Assembly (NCBI GenBank): GCA_027625915.1
Contig: JANTQA010000023.1
Location: forward strand, 23,870,001 to 23,934,000
From: Anaeramoeba flamelloides
Taxonomy: Eukaryota > Metamonada > Anaeramoebidae
Direction: 5' to 3'
Length of the DNA stretch: 64,000 nt
Shown here: one piece after another, positions 45,483-58,800 of the stretch
Layout: each line of letters opens with the position of its first letter
Numbering within the stretch: the first letter of the stretch is position 1
Position numbers and translations under genes: made by a program
Notes under the pieces: generated by a model
Told to the model about the DNA's origin: nothing
The model's database searches: none
What the model saw: only the letters and a program-made list of their open reading frames with translations

Positions 45483-47500
45483 CATTGACTTCATCTAAGA
45501 GTAGTCCTCTTGGTAACTGATTTTTGTTCAAATATCTTTATCTTTTTTTAAAAAAACATATTGTTCTATTATTTAATACTCAAATAATTCATTATATTTT
45601 TTTGACCTTATCACTCCTAAATTTTAACGCGTTGATAGCCGAGGTCCTTTTGGCTGAAGAATTTGTTTCCAATTTTTGGAGATTTGTTTTAGATTTCTAA
45701 TTTTCTACTACAAAAAAATGTATTTTATTATTTGATTAACAAAATTTTCAATCAAATACATATCTCTGATTTTTTTAAAAAAAAATAATAGTTTTTCATC
45801 CAGCTCAAAGAAAACATGTAGTGGAAACTATGCAATTTCTATTAACCCAATAATTCAAACAAAGTCCTATTTTCAATTTTTTAATTTTTTTTTCTTTAAA
45901 ACTTGAAGAAATAAGGTTATTACAAAAAAAAAAAAAAACCTGATATAAAATCCAAAGGTGAGAACATAATTTTATAAAGAAAATCCAACACATATGCTTA
46001 AAAAATAACAAACCGCAAAACAATAAATGAGTAAGCTTAAGTCTCTGTTACTTTTTTTCTGAACGATACAAAATTATCTTAAATCACTGTATCAAATCTT
46101 CTTTATTTTATGAATAACTCAGAATTTAATCCTTTTGGAAAATTAATTGTTACAAAAAGGTTTTAAATGATAAAATCGTCATTTTTTTCACTAATCAGAA
46201 ATATTAGAGCAAAAAAAATAGCTGTATACCGATTTATCATAACAGAAAATGTTTGGTTTTCCTTATACTGTTAAGGTGCTAGTAACTCTTATTTATTTTT
46301 TTGCCCAAAGTTATAGAGTAATTATTTACATAAGGATACAATTAAACACGAAGTGCAACTTCGTTTGTCTGCTTTAGAGAAATGAATAATCATTTTTAAA
46401 AGATTTCATTTTTTCCAATGAAATTTTCAGTCAAAAGATCTAGATCCTTTTTTGTTCGGTTTTGGATCAAATTAGAAAAAGAAAAATTAGCAAAAACATT
46501 TAATTTTGAAGAAATATCACTTTTAGTAATTTCTGGGGGTCTTTATGAACAAGCAACGTTGTGGCTTTAATCTTTATTTTAAAAATACAATAATAATAAA
46601 TCAAATATTGTATCTTTGAAGATCTAAAAAATTTGAACATTTATTTTATTCGTAAATATTTATTAAATTTTTTGGAATTCAAAAGACCAGTCAATATACT
46701 TTTTCAAATGTCAAGAGTATAAACAAGGAACTGTTTGTATTACAATCAGTTATTTGATAATATCTATTATTATTATTAGAAATTTACATTTAAATTGTTT
46801 TATTTGTTTGAAAATCTTTACAAAATTGAGAAATAATTGTAAAGTCTATTTGATATATTTAATCATTGGGTTGTTAATGGATTACTGAAAGAATTAAGAT
46901 TGGGCTATTAATTATGGATTATCAATTATCGAATTAAAAGTTATTACTCTAGATTATAAGTCGAATTTTCCAGGTTTTAAAAAAGTATTTCGGGAGAATT
47001 TTTAATTCAATTGTTTGGTTCTTTTTCTGGGCTTTTTTCATTCAGTTACGAGAAAAAATAGATTTGGTCTGTTCTTTGAATCAAAAAATTATATTTTTTA
47101 CAAGTTTAAAATAATTATTATATTTTTTTTTAGATTAAGTAGATTTTTTAAACTTGGTTATTATAGAACTTAGTGGTTTCATTTTTAAAGTGTATTTTGG
47201 TACACTTCCTTTACAGACAATAAGATTTCGATCTTCTTTCAAAGAAAATATTTATTTTTTTAAATAATTCAGAAATATGTTGGATTGTGAACTTTTCAAA
47301 AATGAGAAAAAAGGATCAGACTTTTAAAAATAATAATCCATTTCTGAAAATAGTATTAAAAGTAAGTTCTGTTTTGTAATTATCAGATTTTTACTTTATT
47401 TTTTAATTTCAAGATACAGTAAAATTTTTTTATAATTTGTTAGTGGATTTATGTGAAGATTTTTTTTAGTTTACTCATCCCGAATTGAAAAATAAAGATC

Positions 47501-47672
47501 AAAATTTTCATTCAGCTTTTCCAAAAAGCACACCTCTCAAGAATTAAAAATCAAACTACCAAAGTTCCCAATTTGTAAAGTAAAATCAATAATTTAAGCT
47601 GACTTTTTGAATTAAAAATTTGAAATGTTGATGATTTGAAAAACTTTTTTTGGAAATATGAATGAAAATTTA
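47501..47672. repeat. MITE family C, copy 2
   Basis: Left AAAATTTTCATTCAGCTTTT; right GGAAATATGAATGAAAATTT. The interior (CCAAAGTTCCCAATTTG, AATTTAAGCTGACTTTTTG) is the reverse complement of the copy at 62237, so it is inserted in the opposite orientation. Confidence 0.75.
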
Positions 47673-47992
47673 GTTCCCTTTATTTTTCAACAAATAGTAT
47701 TTTCTTGTCTTTTTAGAACCAAAATAAACCCAAAAAAGATGATCTATTGAAGTGTTGTTATTGTTAGAGAACTTTTAATGAAATCTATGAATTAAACAAG
47801 CCCCATAAAACTACATAAATAAATTAAATAAAAAGAATAAAAGAATCAATCACATAATCAATTTTTTTGGACTACTCTCCAAAATAGTTTCACTTTTTCA
47901 CAAATTCATCCAAACTAAAATCTTCCTAAATTACGTTTTTCTAAAATTATTTTTTTTACTTTTCTTGTTTGCTTAAAACAAATCAAATCACA

Positions 47993-48984
47993 ATGTCGAG
48001 AAATCATAGAAAATACGAAAAACGATCTAAAGAAGACAAAGAATATAAAAAAGACAAAAAATATAAAGAAGAGAAAAAATATAAAACAGAATATGATGAA
48101 GAAGAAGAAGAAGAAGGAGTTGATATCACAACAAATCGTATTTATATTTCGAATGTAATTTCTTTCTTTTCCTTTTTTTTGTATTCACAAAAGCGCTAAT
48201 TGTCCAAGACCCAAAACTAATACTTGTACCAAAACGATTAAACATATTGATATTCGTCATAACACACACACAAACACTAACACTTAATTATTAAAACAAA
48301 TAAAGCTAGACTATTCTGTCTCATGGCAAGATCTTAAAGACTATATGAGAAAAGCCGGAGAAGTGCACTTTGCAAAAATTCTTACCAATTACGATGGCTA
48401 TTCAAAAGGATGTGGGATTGTAGAATTTGAAACCATCGAAGATGCCAAAAATGCTTACAAAGAATTAAACGAAACTGAATTCCAGGGAAGAACTATCTAC
48501 ATCAGAGAAGATCGAGAAGATTTCAAATATAAAGGAAACCGTACCTCACACAAAAAAGGAAGACAAATCCATGTCGACAATGTAAACATTTCAAACTCCC
48601 CAACACAATTTCTTTTTCCTTCTTATTCTTTCTCAAGATTTATTTAACCACTTTGTCCCCTTCAAAACTATTCCAAAACACCTTTAAATCTTTTTCTTAC
48701 CTTTTCTTACACGAACCATTCATTACCTGGCCTTGATTCTCAAAAAATCATACACAAACAAATAGTTACCATTCTCAATGAATTGGAGAGAATTAAAGGA
48801 TCACTTTGCAGAAGCAGGAGATATCGAAAGAGCAGATATGTTAATGTCAAGAGGAAAGCCTAAAGGTGCAGGAACAATTCTTTTTAGCACCAAAGAAGAA
48901 GCACAAAAAGCCATCCAATCTTTTAATGAAACAAAATTCGCTGGTCGTACCATTAATGTTAAAATGGACGACTACTTTGATTAA
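47993..48984 (+). CDS. Two-RRM RNA-binding protein, hnRNP M/Gbp2-like
   Basis: Predicted 218 residues in three exons: 47993-48154, 48306-48581 and 48766-48984. Introns are 151 and 184 nt, both phase 0. The N-terminal 46 residues are a charged K/Y/E-rich tail ending in a poly-E run. RRM1 covers about 49-123 (RNP2 IYISNL, RNP1 KGCGIVEF); RRM2 covers about 142-213 (RNP2 IHVDNL, RNP1 KGAGTILF). The SxxWxxLKDxxxxAGxxxxAxxL helix-1 region after RNP2, present in both domains, is typical of the hnRNP M / MYEF2 / yeast Gbp2-Hrb1 group that binds mRNA in the nucleus. It may therefore act in splicing or mRNA export (inference). RNP1 aromatic positions are partly replaced by Cys, Ala and Ile, as is usual in this group. 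Both introns interrupt the equivalent codon boundary, Asn|Leu at the end of RNP2, in the two domains. The protein ends six residues after RRM2 with DDYFD. Confidence 0.9.
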
Positions 48985-51222
48985 AGTTTAACAATAAAAA
49001 AAGTTTAAAAATTCAATAGACCTATAAATTAACCCTTTTAAATACAAATAATGAAACGGCTTTCGTCCGCACCCCCCGTCATTAATTCAAACATTATTTG
49101 ATTCTTTTTTTAATTTTTCTTAAAATGAAATTTTTATTTCACAATGAATTTAATTGAGATAAAATCATCACCATTTATATTTATATTTATATTTATATTA
49201 TTTGTTTGATTACTAAAAAATTAAAAATAATTAGAAATTTCTTACAGCAAAATATTTTATCTTTTTTTCCCTTTATTTTTATTTTTTATTGTTAGGAATG
49301 AATATATTTCCCTACGACCCAAAAAACACTAAAAATTGAAAAGTGATCAATTACCTTCAATTAAAAAAATTAAAAAAACCAAAATGAAATAATAAAAATA
49401 AATCAAGTTCCCATTTAACTTTTTCTTGAAAACACTTTTTGACAAAATGATTGCATTCAAAGTTGAGATTAGGTATATTTTTATATACAGTATCTTGTTT
49501 TAACTCATTTACTAAAACAAGTTCTAAATTATGGGAATTTTATTTTCAAAAAAGGGAATAATTTGGTATTTATGTGTTTTTTTTTATTTTTAAATTGTAA
49601 AATAAAAAAAAAAGTTATTTAATAAAGATAAACTTTCTGGAAAATAACTTAATTTAATATTTTAACTTCTTTTTTGTTTTCAAAATTTTCTCAACCCCAG
49701 TTTTTCAAAAAAAAATAAAAAAGTGCATAGTAATTTCAAACAATATTTTCGATATTCAGAAGTTGAGAGTTTTCTATTCTGAAAAAATTTATCCATTTTG
49801 TTAATTGAATTTTGTGATTAAACTAGATTTGGAAAAATATTAATCAGAAATAAATAGTACTTTTATATATTAATGACATATTATAAATTAAAAAAAAGGA
49901 ATCAAAAAATATATATTGATCTTAACAAGTTTGATTAACGATCGAATATAGCTTGGATAGAAATGTAGATTACTGTAAAGTGGGCATTAAAAAAAAAAAA
50001 AAAAAATATCAAATTTAAAAAGATTTGAAAAGTAATAGAAATATTTTTTTCTTGATTTTTATTGTTTTGATATATTTTATTAAATATTGATTAGTTAAAG
50101 ATGAGTAAATATTGTAAAAAACATTTAAATAAATCCTAGTTTCGTACTTCTAAAATAAGAATATATTTTTATGTAATAAAATTCACAAGAATTATCTAGA
50201 AAATATCACAACCCTCTGGTTAGATAAAAAAGAGTTATTTATAATTTTATTACCAATAAATATGTTACTCAAACATTTCAAATATTTAAATTAAGGCAAA
50301 AAAAGGAACTCAATTTTGGAAAAGAAACTTGTTTAATAATATTCAAATAATATTATCAAATAAAATTTGCACCTTTATATAAGACTGAAATTATTAAATA
50401 CAAATTTAGATCAAAAATATCAATAAAACCCTGGATTCTCTTTTTTTCAAAGAGAATTTTTTAAAAACCATCATATTTTTATATGAATTATTTTTTGAGA
50501 TCTCTAGAATAGTTAAATTTGGAGAATATTTACAATCTAGTTATAATCAAATAATTACAAAGTATTATATAAAAATAATCCGAAAATAAAAAGTAGAAAA
50601 GTTTGGTCATATATCTCAAAAAAAGATATCCATTAAATAAAGTGAATAAATTTCTCCAAATTTAATTTTTTTATCAGTTTTTATTAGAATTAATATTTTT
50701 TTTTCTGAAATTTTAATTGTTGATATAAAATTAAAGTTTATATTTAGATTTTTTGTTATAAATATTTAGAGAATCTAGAACTTAAGATCGTAATATAATA
50801 TTAAATAAGAAATCAGATATTTCAATTTCGGTTGCTGTTAGGTGTTGATATTCCCTTAAGTTAAAGAAATATAAAAACACAAATTTAAATTTATTCAAAA
50901 GTTTGATTGTTCAAAACTCTATGTGCTATTCTGAAATGAAATAAAAAATAGAATTGGAATTGAATTTTATATTGAAATTTTGAAAATGAATCTTTTCGAA
51001 CAAAATTCTAACATTCATATTCTAAATAAAAATAATCAGTAAAAATCTTTTTAGACCATTGAATATCAACAAACAAATACTGTGTGGTACCCACAACATA
51101 TCCTATAAAAATTAAAATAAATCTGATTTTGTGTTGAAAAATATTTTTTTTTTTTATTTTTTTCTTTTTTCTTTTTAAACACAAACTCTCTTTTCCACAT
51201 TCCAATAAATTACTTATTGAGA
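48985..51222. other. AT-rich intergenic region
   Basis: Nothing gene-like. There is a small GC patch just after the RRM gene (ACGGCTTTCGTCCGCACCCC at 49057-49076) and a (TTTATA)n microsatellite near 49175. The rest is AT-rich sequence. Confidence 0.6.
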
Positions 51223-52217
51223 ATGTCAAACGATCAAGTTGAGAATAAAAAATCTCAAACAAAAAATGTTCCACCTTATGTTCGATCTTTCACTCTTAGT
51301 GGTAATTTCAGATCCGATCCCAATTCATAATTTTTTACACAAAAAAACAAAAAAAAAAAAAAAAAAAAAAATTATTTTTAAAAAGTGATTTCTTTGTTTT
51401 TTTTCAAAATTATTTTCTTTCAAAAAATTACCACTTAGATAAAACAACATACTATGGACCAAACATTAATATAAAAGAGAAAATCGAATTGGCCACCCAA
51501 AACGAAAATGTGGTCCCAGCCTTTATGGATTCTGAAGGAAACTGCTATGATAAAAATTATAAATTGATAAAAAATTATCGCACCCCAATTAAAAAAACAA
51601 TCCAGAAATCAAAAAGCCAAGATCTTAGTGTTGAAGACATACAAACGAAGGGATCAACATCAAATCCAAAAAACTTGCCACCTTTCCCAAGAATTGATGA
51701 TTTTGAATCGTTTAGTGATTATGAACAAGCCGTTCTTGATTGGAAAACTGGAACAGAAAAGGCTCTTGGATCCTTACAGCTTCCAACTGTTGTTAGTAGA
51801 ACTTTAAATAGGCCCATAGTACTTCCTGAAGTAACTTTTGAAATAATTAAATAAATAAAAGAAAAAGGAAAAACCTTTGAACAAATTTCTCATTTCTGTT
51901 TTTATTTTACACAAAATTTCTTTCTTTCTTTCTTCGAAATGTTCCAAATAAAAAAAAAAACTAAAAATCACAAAACAAAAAACAAAAATCACAAAACAAA
52001 AAACAAAAAACAAAAAACAAAAAACAAAAAGGGAGAAAGTAATTTAAATTACGGACAAGATGAAATTTTTCCAAAATCTTTTTCCGAAATGGAATCTTGG
52101 AAAAAATCTGATAAATTAAATTCACCATTAATTTCCCAAAACCCAAAAACAAATGGAAAAAAAAAGAACTCCAACCAATCAAGAAGTGGTTCAAATGAAC
52201 AAAAACATTTCGATAGG

Positions 52218-52253
<36 letters not shown>

Positions 52254-52489
52254 CCCTTTATTTTTTTGAATTTCAATTTTCTATTTGAGGGAAAAAAATT
52301 TCCTTTTCAAAATATTTTCACGTTTGAAAAATTATACACTCTTTTGACTAAATGATAAGGTCTGGCAAAGAACACAATTGGTAATTGGATTTCTTTCTTT
52401 TTCTTTCAAAAAAAAGAAAAAATAAACTTTGGACTTTGATTCAATTTTCAAAATCAAAACATCTTTACAAGTGGGTTAAGCAAAATTGA
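51223..52489 (+). CDS. Unknown protein with W-containing amphipathic motif
   Basis: Predicted 231 residues in five exons: 51223-51301, 51439-51830, 52032-52217, 52360-52380 and 52472-52489. Phases agree at every junction. Introns are 137, 201, 142 and 91 nt; the second has no AG in its last ~80 nt before the chosen acceptor and the third contains a poly-T tract of about 30. The first two exons are secure. The last three, including a 7-codon exon encoding VWQRTQL, are less so; without the second splice the frame stops at 51854. It is hydrophilic, with no membrane segment. A motif at about 115-136, DFESFSDYEQAVLDW plus KAL, is shared with the N-terminus of the large protein at 55801. The family is not recognised; no function is proposed. 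Confidence 0.6.
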
Positions 52490-52775
52490 ATATATTTTTT
52501 TTAAGATTCATAGCTTTTCATTCACAAAAATCCGAAAGAATCAAAACAAAATAAAACAACCCAAAGACATCACCTAGAATAAATTAAATCACAAAAACAG
52601 AAACTATTGTTGGGCTAATTGCTTTAACTTTTTAATTATCTGATTTTCAGATCAAAGCCCAAAATATTGGATGAAATCGATTTCAACGAAAACAATAAAA
52701 CAACAATTCTAAAAATAATAATAAATGATGTTTAAAAAAGAAAGCATCACTAAGGATTTAAAAGAAAGTTGACAC

Positions 52776-52901
52776 AGCTGTTTTATAAAAATGCAAACTA
52801 AAAGTTTTTATATAGTGTTAATAAACTGCTTAAAACGTGTAAATTTGAAAGTTTTAATAACACTTTAGAAAACTTTCAGCTCTCACTTTTTTAAAACAGC
52901 T
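52776..52901. repeat. MITE family E, copy 2
   Basis: AGCTGTTTTATAAAAATG ... AAAGTTTTTATATAGTGTTA; right arm TAATAACACTTTAGAAAAC then TTTCAGCTCTCACTTTTTT and AAAACAGCT. TIR about 50 bp. Same family as 22592-22717. Confidence 0.75.
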
Positions 52902-53275
52902 AACCTAACTTTTCAAAACATTTTATTTTTAGATTACTCCTTGGAATTTTTCTTTTTTCATAGCTAAACAAAATCGAAAAATTGGGTATTAGTTTCAAAT
53001 AAAACAAAAATAAACTCGGTATTGAAACACAAAAAAATTGAATACTTTAAAACAATGGGGACTTTTGTAAAATGTAGATTTTTGTAAATTCTCGATATTT
53101 GTAGATCACTTTTTTTGTTTTTTCACTATCAGTTTCAAAATGATAAATTTTGTTTGAAAGAAGCAAGGCATTTCATTTATTATGACTTATTTCCAATGAC
53201 TAATTTAAAATGTCTGATATTTGCGAAGCAAATGTATATTATTTTTAATTTTCCATTAATTTTCTCGAAAAATAA

Positions 53276-53334
53276 ATATACTTGGTGGAAATCAAACCCA
53301 GGTCAGGTGTTTTAGAGCCACATTACCGCACTGA
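53276..53334 (-). other. Possible tRNA-derived remnant
   Basis: On the minus strand AGTGCGGTAATGTGGCTC, then CACCTGACCTGGG and GGTTTGATTTCC. The last is 9/11 to the tRNA box B consensus and the first resembles a D-arm. The stems do not close properly, so it is not a working tRNA. It may be a decayed tRNA or a SINE head. Confidence 0.25.
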
Positions 53335-53498
53335 AAAAATCTACAAATTGAGAGAATCTAAAAATGTCTACAAAAATTACCATCATTCAAAACAATTTTA
53401 AAATGTTTAAAAAATTGAGTTATTTTTGTTTTGAGATTCCTCAATAGTGTATTAAGAATCCATATGATTGAAAATTAAAAATAATTTTTTTCATGTAT

Positions 53499-54004
53499 AG
53501 TATCGAAAAAAATACCTGTCATGAAAATAATTCTGGATGACAAGATTTTTAATTGTTAATATTAGTAAAATTGTTGTGTAATTTCTTTTATTTAAAATCA
53601 AATCCTTTTTAAATAAATCAAACTTTTGAAAATTATAACTCACCCACTTATTAGAATGATGATTAATGGAATTACACTTGGTTCAAAACACCATTCAATC
53701 AATCAAAAAACAAGAATAAAAATTATCATTTTCTAAATTCCAAACAAACCTTCTATAAAACTCGATTGTTTTTTCCAAAAAAGTAGATCTACTTATGCTA
53801 TCAGACAATTAAATGAGTATTCTATTGATACTCCACTTTAATGAACTTTAGGTTGGCTTATTATTTGAGTTTATAAAATATTGGGTTATTTATTAAAAAG
53901 GATCTGATTTAAAATAGAAGAAATTACACAACAATTTTCCTAATATTAACAATTAAAAATCTTTTCAGTAGATTATTTTCATGTCTGGTATTTTTTTCAA
54001 TACT
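53499..54004. repeat. TIR element I, 506 bp with ~135-bp arms
   Basis: Left AGTATCGAAAAAAATACC then ATGAAAATAATTCTGG, TTTTTAATTGTTAATATTA, AAAATTGTTGTGTAATTTC, and AAATCAAATCCTTTTTAA. The right arm reads the same in reverse complement with about 10% changes. The subterminal TTTTTAATTGTTAATATTA is the degraded counterpart of the core shared by families B and H. Non-coding. Confidence 0.85.
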
Positions 54005-55800
54005 CTATTCATAATCTTTTTGTAATAATACGATTAGTAAAGCAAAATCATAAAGAAAGAAACTACCTGTAGATTATTTTACTTAAAATAAAATTTTCTT
54101 TTGTTGTTTGTACACATATTTAAAAGCTCTAAACAAAATTTTTGAGAGATAACGAATCAAATTTAATACATTTAAAAAATAAAAATTAAAATAAAAATAA
54201 ATTTTCGAATTAAACGTTATTAAAAAAGTGTCTTGAGGAAAAGATATTTTATCAAATAAATATTGTGCAAATTTCTTTTTTGTAAATCTTTTTATCAAAA
54301 AAATACTTTAATAATTCATTTACAAACAATTTCAAAACACATAGAAAATAATGTGGAAAAAAAAAGAAAAACCATTTGTGGAGAGAACAAAAAACAATTT
54401 TTTAACAAATTGAAATAAATTTTTCATATATTAATTGTAAAATTACAAGAATTCAAAAATCCAACAAAAAAGATCTAACTAATCAGATGATTCTTTATTA
54501 GTTTTTTCATTTATTTAAAAAAATAAATATCAATTTAAATGATTTTACAAAGATCTCCTAAAAAAAAAAAAAATTCAATAGACTCTATTTTTTCCCTTAC
54601 CATTTAGCAAATTTTATCACCAGACAACAATCCCAATTTTATCAAAATTTTGATATTTAAAAAATTAATTTTTTTTTTGTTGACAAAATCAAATCAAAAA
54701 CGAAATATATATGTATATATAAATATATATATTTCCTTTTCATATCTATCAAATTAATATTTGCATAGATTACTGTGTTTTTTATTTCATAATGCTTTTC
54801 TTCAATCTAAAAAAAAAAAAAAATTGTTTTTTTCATATTAAGAAAACTAATTTTTTCGTATAAATTTTAAAATGGGAGGTTATTAGAAATATAGAAGCAA
54901 TTTCCTAAAAAGCGGGGCAAATTTATTTTAAAATATCATTGTTAAAGTTAATTTTAATATAAGTATTTAAAGATCCAAATGTTGTCATTACTCATAAATT
55001 TCTTCTACTTAAGAATTCAATTTTTATGTTTGTAAGACATTACCTTTAGAAAAGGTAGAAAAGTTTAGAGATCTAAATTTTATATGATAATTTATCAAGT
55101 ATCGAAAATTGTTGGTTATTTTTTTACTTTTTGATCAAAAAACTGTTTGCTCAAAAAGGTTTAATCTTGAAAAAAATTAAAGAGAAGGAAAAACTTTTAA
55201 CTATATTTTATTTTTATAAAATAATCATTTGATCCATTATCATATTGTTCATTTTGTATTGAATTTAGTTGTAACTAATTCTCTACAGGAAAGTGGTGTG
55301 TGATTTTTTTTTTTTTTTTCATTTTTTGGAAATATTTTGATGAATATATTTTGAAATCAAATACAATAGTTATATGATTCAACCAGTATTAATATTCTTC
55401 CTAAATTTTATATTACCAATTTACAAAAAGAATGACTCCAACAAAGATGATATTATTTGAAATATATAAAAAATAAATTCCCCACTTTTTTAAAAGTACC
55501 TTATATATCCTAAGGATTCCACATTAATAAAAACAAGACAAAGATCAGAAACTTTCTTTTTTTAATATTAATTTGAAAATTATTGATTATTTTTATTTTG
55601 AAAAATTTTATTGAATAAATTACAAAAAAAAAAAACCGATAAAGTGAAAAAAAACATTTAGATTTGTAACAAGACAAATATTTGCTTAATATTCTTAATT
55701 ACTGATTCTTTTCAAATTCAATAATATTCTTAATTTCTAAATTGAAATTTAAAAAAAACAAAAAAAAAACAAAAAAAAAAAACAAAAAAAAAAGGAAAAA

Positions 55801-58800
55801 ATGCAAATAATGGAAGACACAAATTGTATAATGATTATTGATCACCATTCTTGGGACAATCAATTATTGCCTAAGGAGCCAAAGGCAATTTATTATGATA
55901 CATTTGAGGAATTTGAAGAGGCATACAAAAGGTGGTCCATTATCGTTACAAAAGGTTTAAAAACCATCCCACCAAATTCAAAGGATTTTTCGCAAATTTA
56001 TAATTTAAGAACTGTTAAGGAAAAAAAGGAAAAGGAAAAAAGAAGGCACGAAAGGGAGCAGGCATTGCTATGGAAGGAGGAAATTAAAAAAAGCAAGGAG
56101 AAGAAAATCCAAGCTGAAACAAATTTTTATTATAGATGGATTAATAAATTATCTCAAACCACGTCTACTTTCTCCATTCCAAACGGGACCAATGCTGTTG
56201 ATATGCTATTAATGTCTACTGATAAAAAGACGTTACAGCAAACTCGTAATGAAGAGAAAAGGGAGAAGGAAAGATTGGAAAACATTCGAATTGAAGAGGA
56301 ATTGAGGCAAAAATTGGAGACCCATCAACTAAATCAGGAAACTGAAATGATTCTTCAGCAAAGTATGACACAGGAGGATAAAGAAGAATTGGCATTATTA
56401 AGTAACATGCTAAAAAGTGAGAATTTCCAATTGCTGGGCCAATGGAAGCATCTAGATAGGGATGTTCAATCCCGGATATTGAACAGCACTCAAAAATTAA
56501 AGCATTTTGAAACCCAAAACACTATTAATTACAAACGAAACTCCCAGCCGCCATTTGGAATACTGCACGGGACATTCCCAAACTCTGATTACAACCAGAA
56601 AAAGCAATCAAACAAAGATATTTCAATTAAATTTTCAAATGAATCCTCCAGCAACAGTGGGAACAACAACAGCGACAACGGCAGTGGCAACAACAATAAC
56701 AATAGTAACAATTCGCATATATTATCAAATAATTTATATAATTTTTGCTATCGAGATTTCAATTTAGGGCATGAAACAATCACAAAGAATTTAGATTGCC
56801 TCAAGGAAATTAATGGCAAAAAGGTAAATTTCGAAATACCGGAATACGATCTCTCTTCCAGTTTGGCGCTCAAGCGATTAAAAAATGACAAACCCTACAT
56901 TAAGGAATGTAAAACGATCTTAAATGTTATCCAAAGGAAGGATGAAATAAAAAAAATTTCTTCATGGTATTGGCCAGGCAAGGTGTCTCATCACGTTGCC
57001 AAAAAGGATCGGGAGTTTATTGACAATTTATTGCAACAAAGCACCAAATTCTCTATTAACGATTTAAAGCAAATCATTCGAGGAAGGATGCAAATGGATC
57101 AATTTACCCATTTGTTATCTGATTATGTGATTTTTGATAACAAGGAATTGCCCTATATGCAGGCATTTCTATCCTGCGTAAATGCGGACAATTTCCATAA
57201 TCTATTGTCCTTATATAAGGACTCGTGTTCTTATTTGATCCACGCAAAGCTATCCCAATTCATTTCCGAGGCATTGCAATCCCATTTGTCGAAGCAAATA
57301 TTGGAAAAATATGTGCATGATCAGGAAGTGGAATATTTATATTACTTGTCATACGCAATGAACTTTTTTGAAGAGATCCCGCAGCAATTGCTAGCCTATT
57401 TACCAAATTTGAAGGACAAATTTTCTTCAATTGCCTTTGTGTCCGACAGCAAGCCCCTCGAAAACAGTATCTTCACCCATTATTATTTATCTCGAATCGA
57501 CCACTATATGCAAAGAGAAGATCAAATGTTTTTGTTTGTATCTGTTACCAGCTTGATACAGGAAATGCTCAAGAATTTAAAATCTTCCTTTGGTGTCATT
57601 TGCCAGTCAAACCCTAGCTTTTTAGAAAAGGACATTTATAAGGCAATTAATTGCAGATCCTCCACGATTTCTGGCTATTATCTAACCATATTAATTTATT
57701 TGATTCGAATCAATGACGACGTGCTCTTTTCCCTGCTGAAATCACCAAAAACTAATTTGATTGAAAACATTAAGAAAATGTCCTTTTCCAAATTTTCTCA
57801 TGTACGATTTGCCTCTCAATATTTATGGGAAACCCTGATCAGTTTGCCCCGTTGGGTCGATCATTTGGTACAATATTATATTAACGATTTTGAAAAGCTC
57901 ATCGTCAATTTATTGCCACCCAATTTGGAAGAAAATAAGAAGAAGGAGGAGAATGGAAAGACAACTACCAAGACTTTGGATAATGACATTATTACAAAAA
58001 TCGACGAGAAAAAGCCTACCTTGATTTCAATTCTCATGTATAGGTTTTTGAAAAATTATTTTAATAATTTGAACAGATTACAGGTCACCTCGTTGCTTGA
58101 CGAAAGATTGTTTTTGCATTTACTCGAAAAGTTAGAAAAATACTCACAAAAGCAAAATTTGAATGAGTCCTTTATTTTGATTTCCGATATCTTGACGAGT
58201 ATGGTGCAGGCCTTTTCCAGAGTCAATTTAATAGGAGTGGACGAAAATACAGAATCTAAGGTTTCCATCATTGCAATTTCTCGGAAGAGGAAACTGAACA
58301 TCAACTATGGCTTTTGCTCAAGAATCATGGACATCATTTCCAATGCGCCCAAGGAACAAAATCTAATGAAGGCGCATTTAATCAAGATGCTTGCAGACAT
58401 CATTCGGCATCAGCAAGTTTTTAAAATCATTCTGCAAAATGACGAATTCTTCGGACGGCTAAATACCGTGGCCCGAAACTCGAAGGACATGAATTTAAGT
58501 AGAGAAATATGGGAGCTCTTTTACGAATCCATTTTTTACCACAACGGCACAATCAACCAACTCAAAAAAAAGTATTTGAAAAGTTTAATCGAATTAATCA
58601 ATCCGATATCACACGAAACAATAATTATATACGGTTTAAACGCAATGCATAAATTATTTGATATGGATAACCGAAGTAAACGAAGAGCGCTAAAGGGCAA
58701 AGAGCCAAATAGAACAGGCAAAAATTATCTAAGGACCATTGAAAAGGATATTAAATCTTTCGTCGAATTCTTCTGTTCAAGCGCTCTCTTTGTCAAGCTC

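Larger units (their letters stand above)
42909..47992. other. Intergenic region with CpG-rich patches
   Basis: No protein gene seen. Includes the CpG-rich patches and TA microsatellites of 44001-45478, a C9 tract at 43829-43837 and a family C MITE at 47501. The rest is AT-rich. Confidence 0.55.
52490..55800. other. Spacer with two TIR elements and a tRNA-like scrap
   Basis: Holds the family E MITE (52776), a possible tRNA-derived remnant (53276) and the 506-bp TIR element (53499). Everything else is AT-rich without coding signal. An A-rich leader of ~50 nt precedes the next gene. Confidence 0.6.

Noticed and set aside
51831-51854. Stop at 51852-51854 as the end of the gene at 51223
   Set aside because: Kept as an alternative only: a GTAAC donor precedes it and the next exons continue in phase with protein-like sequence and AG-free intron ends.
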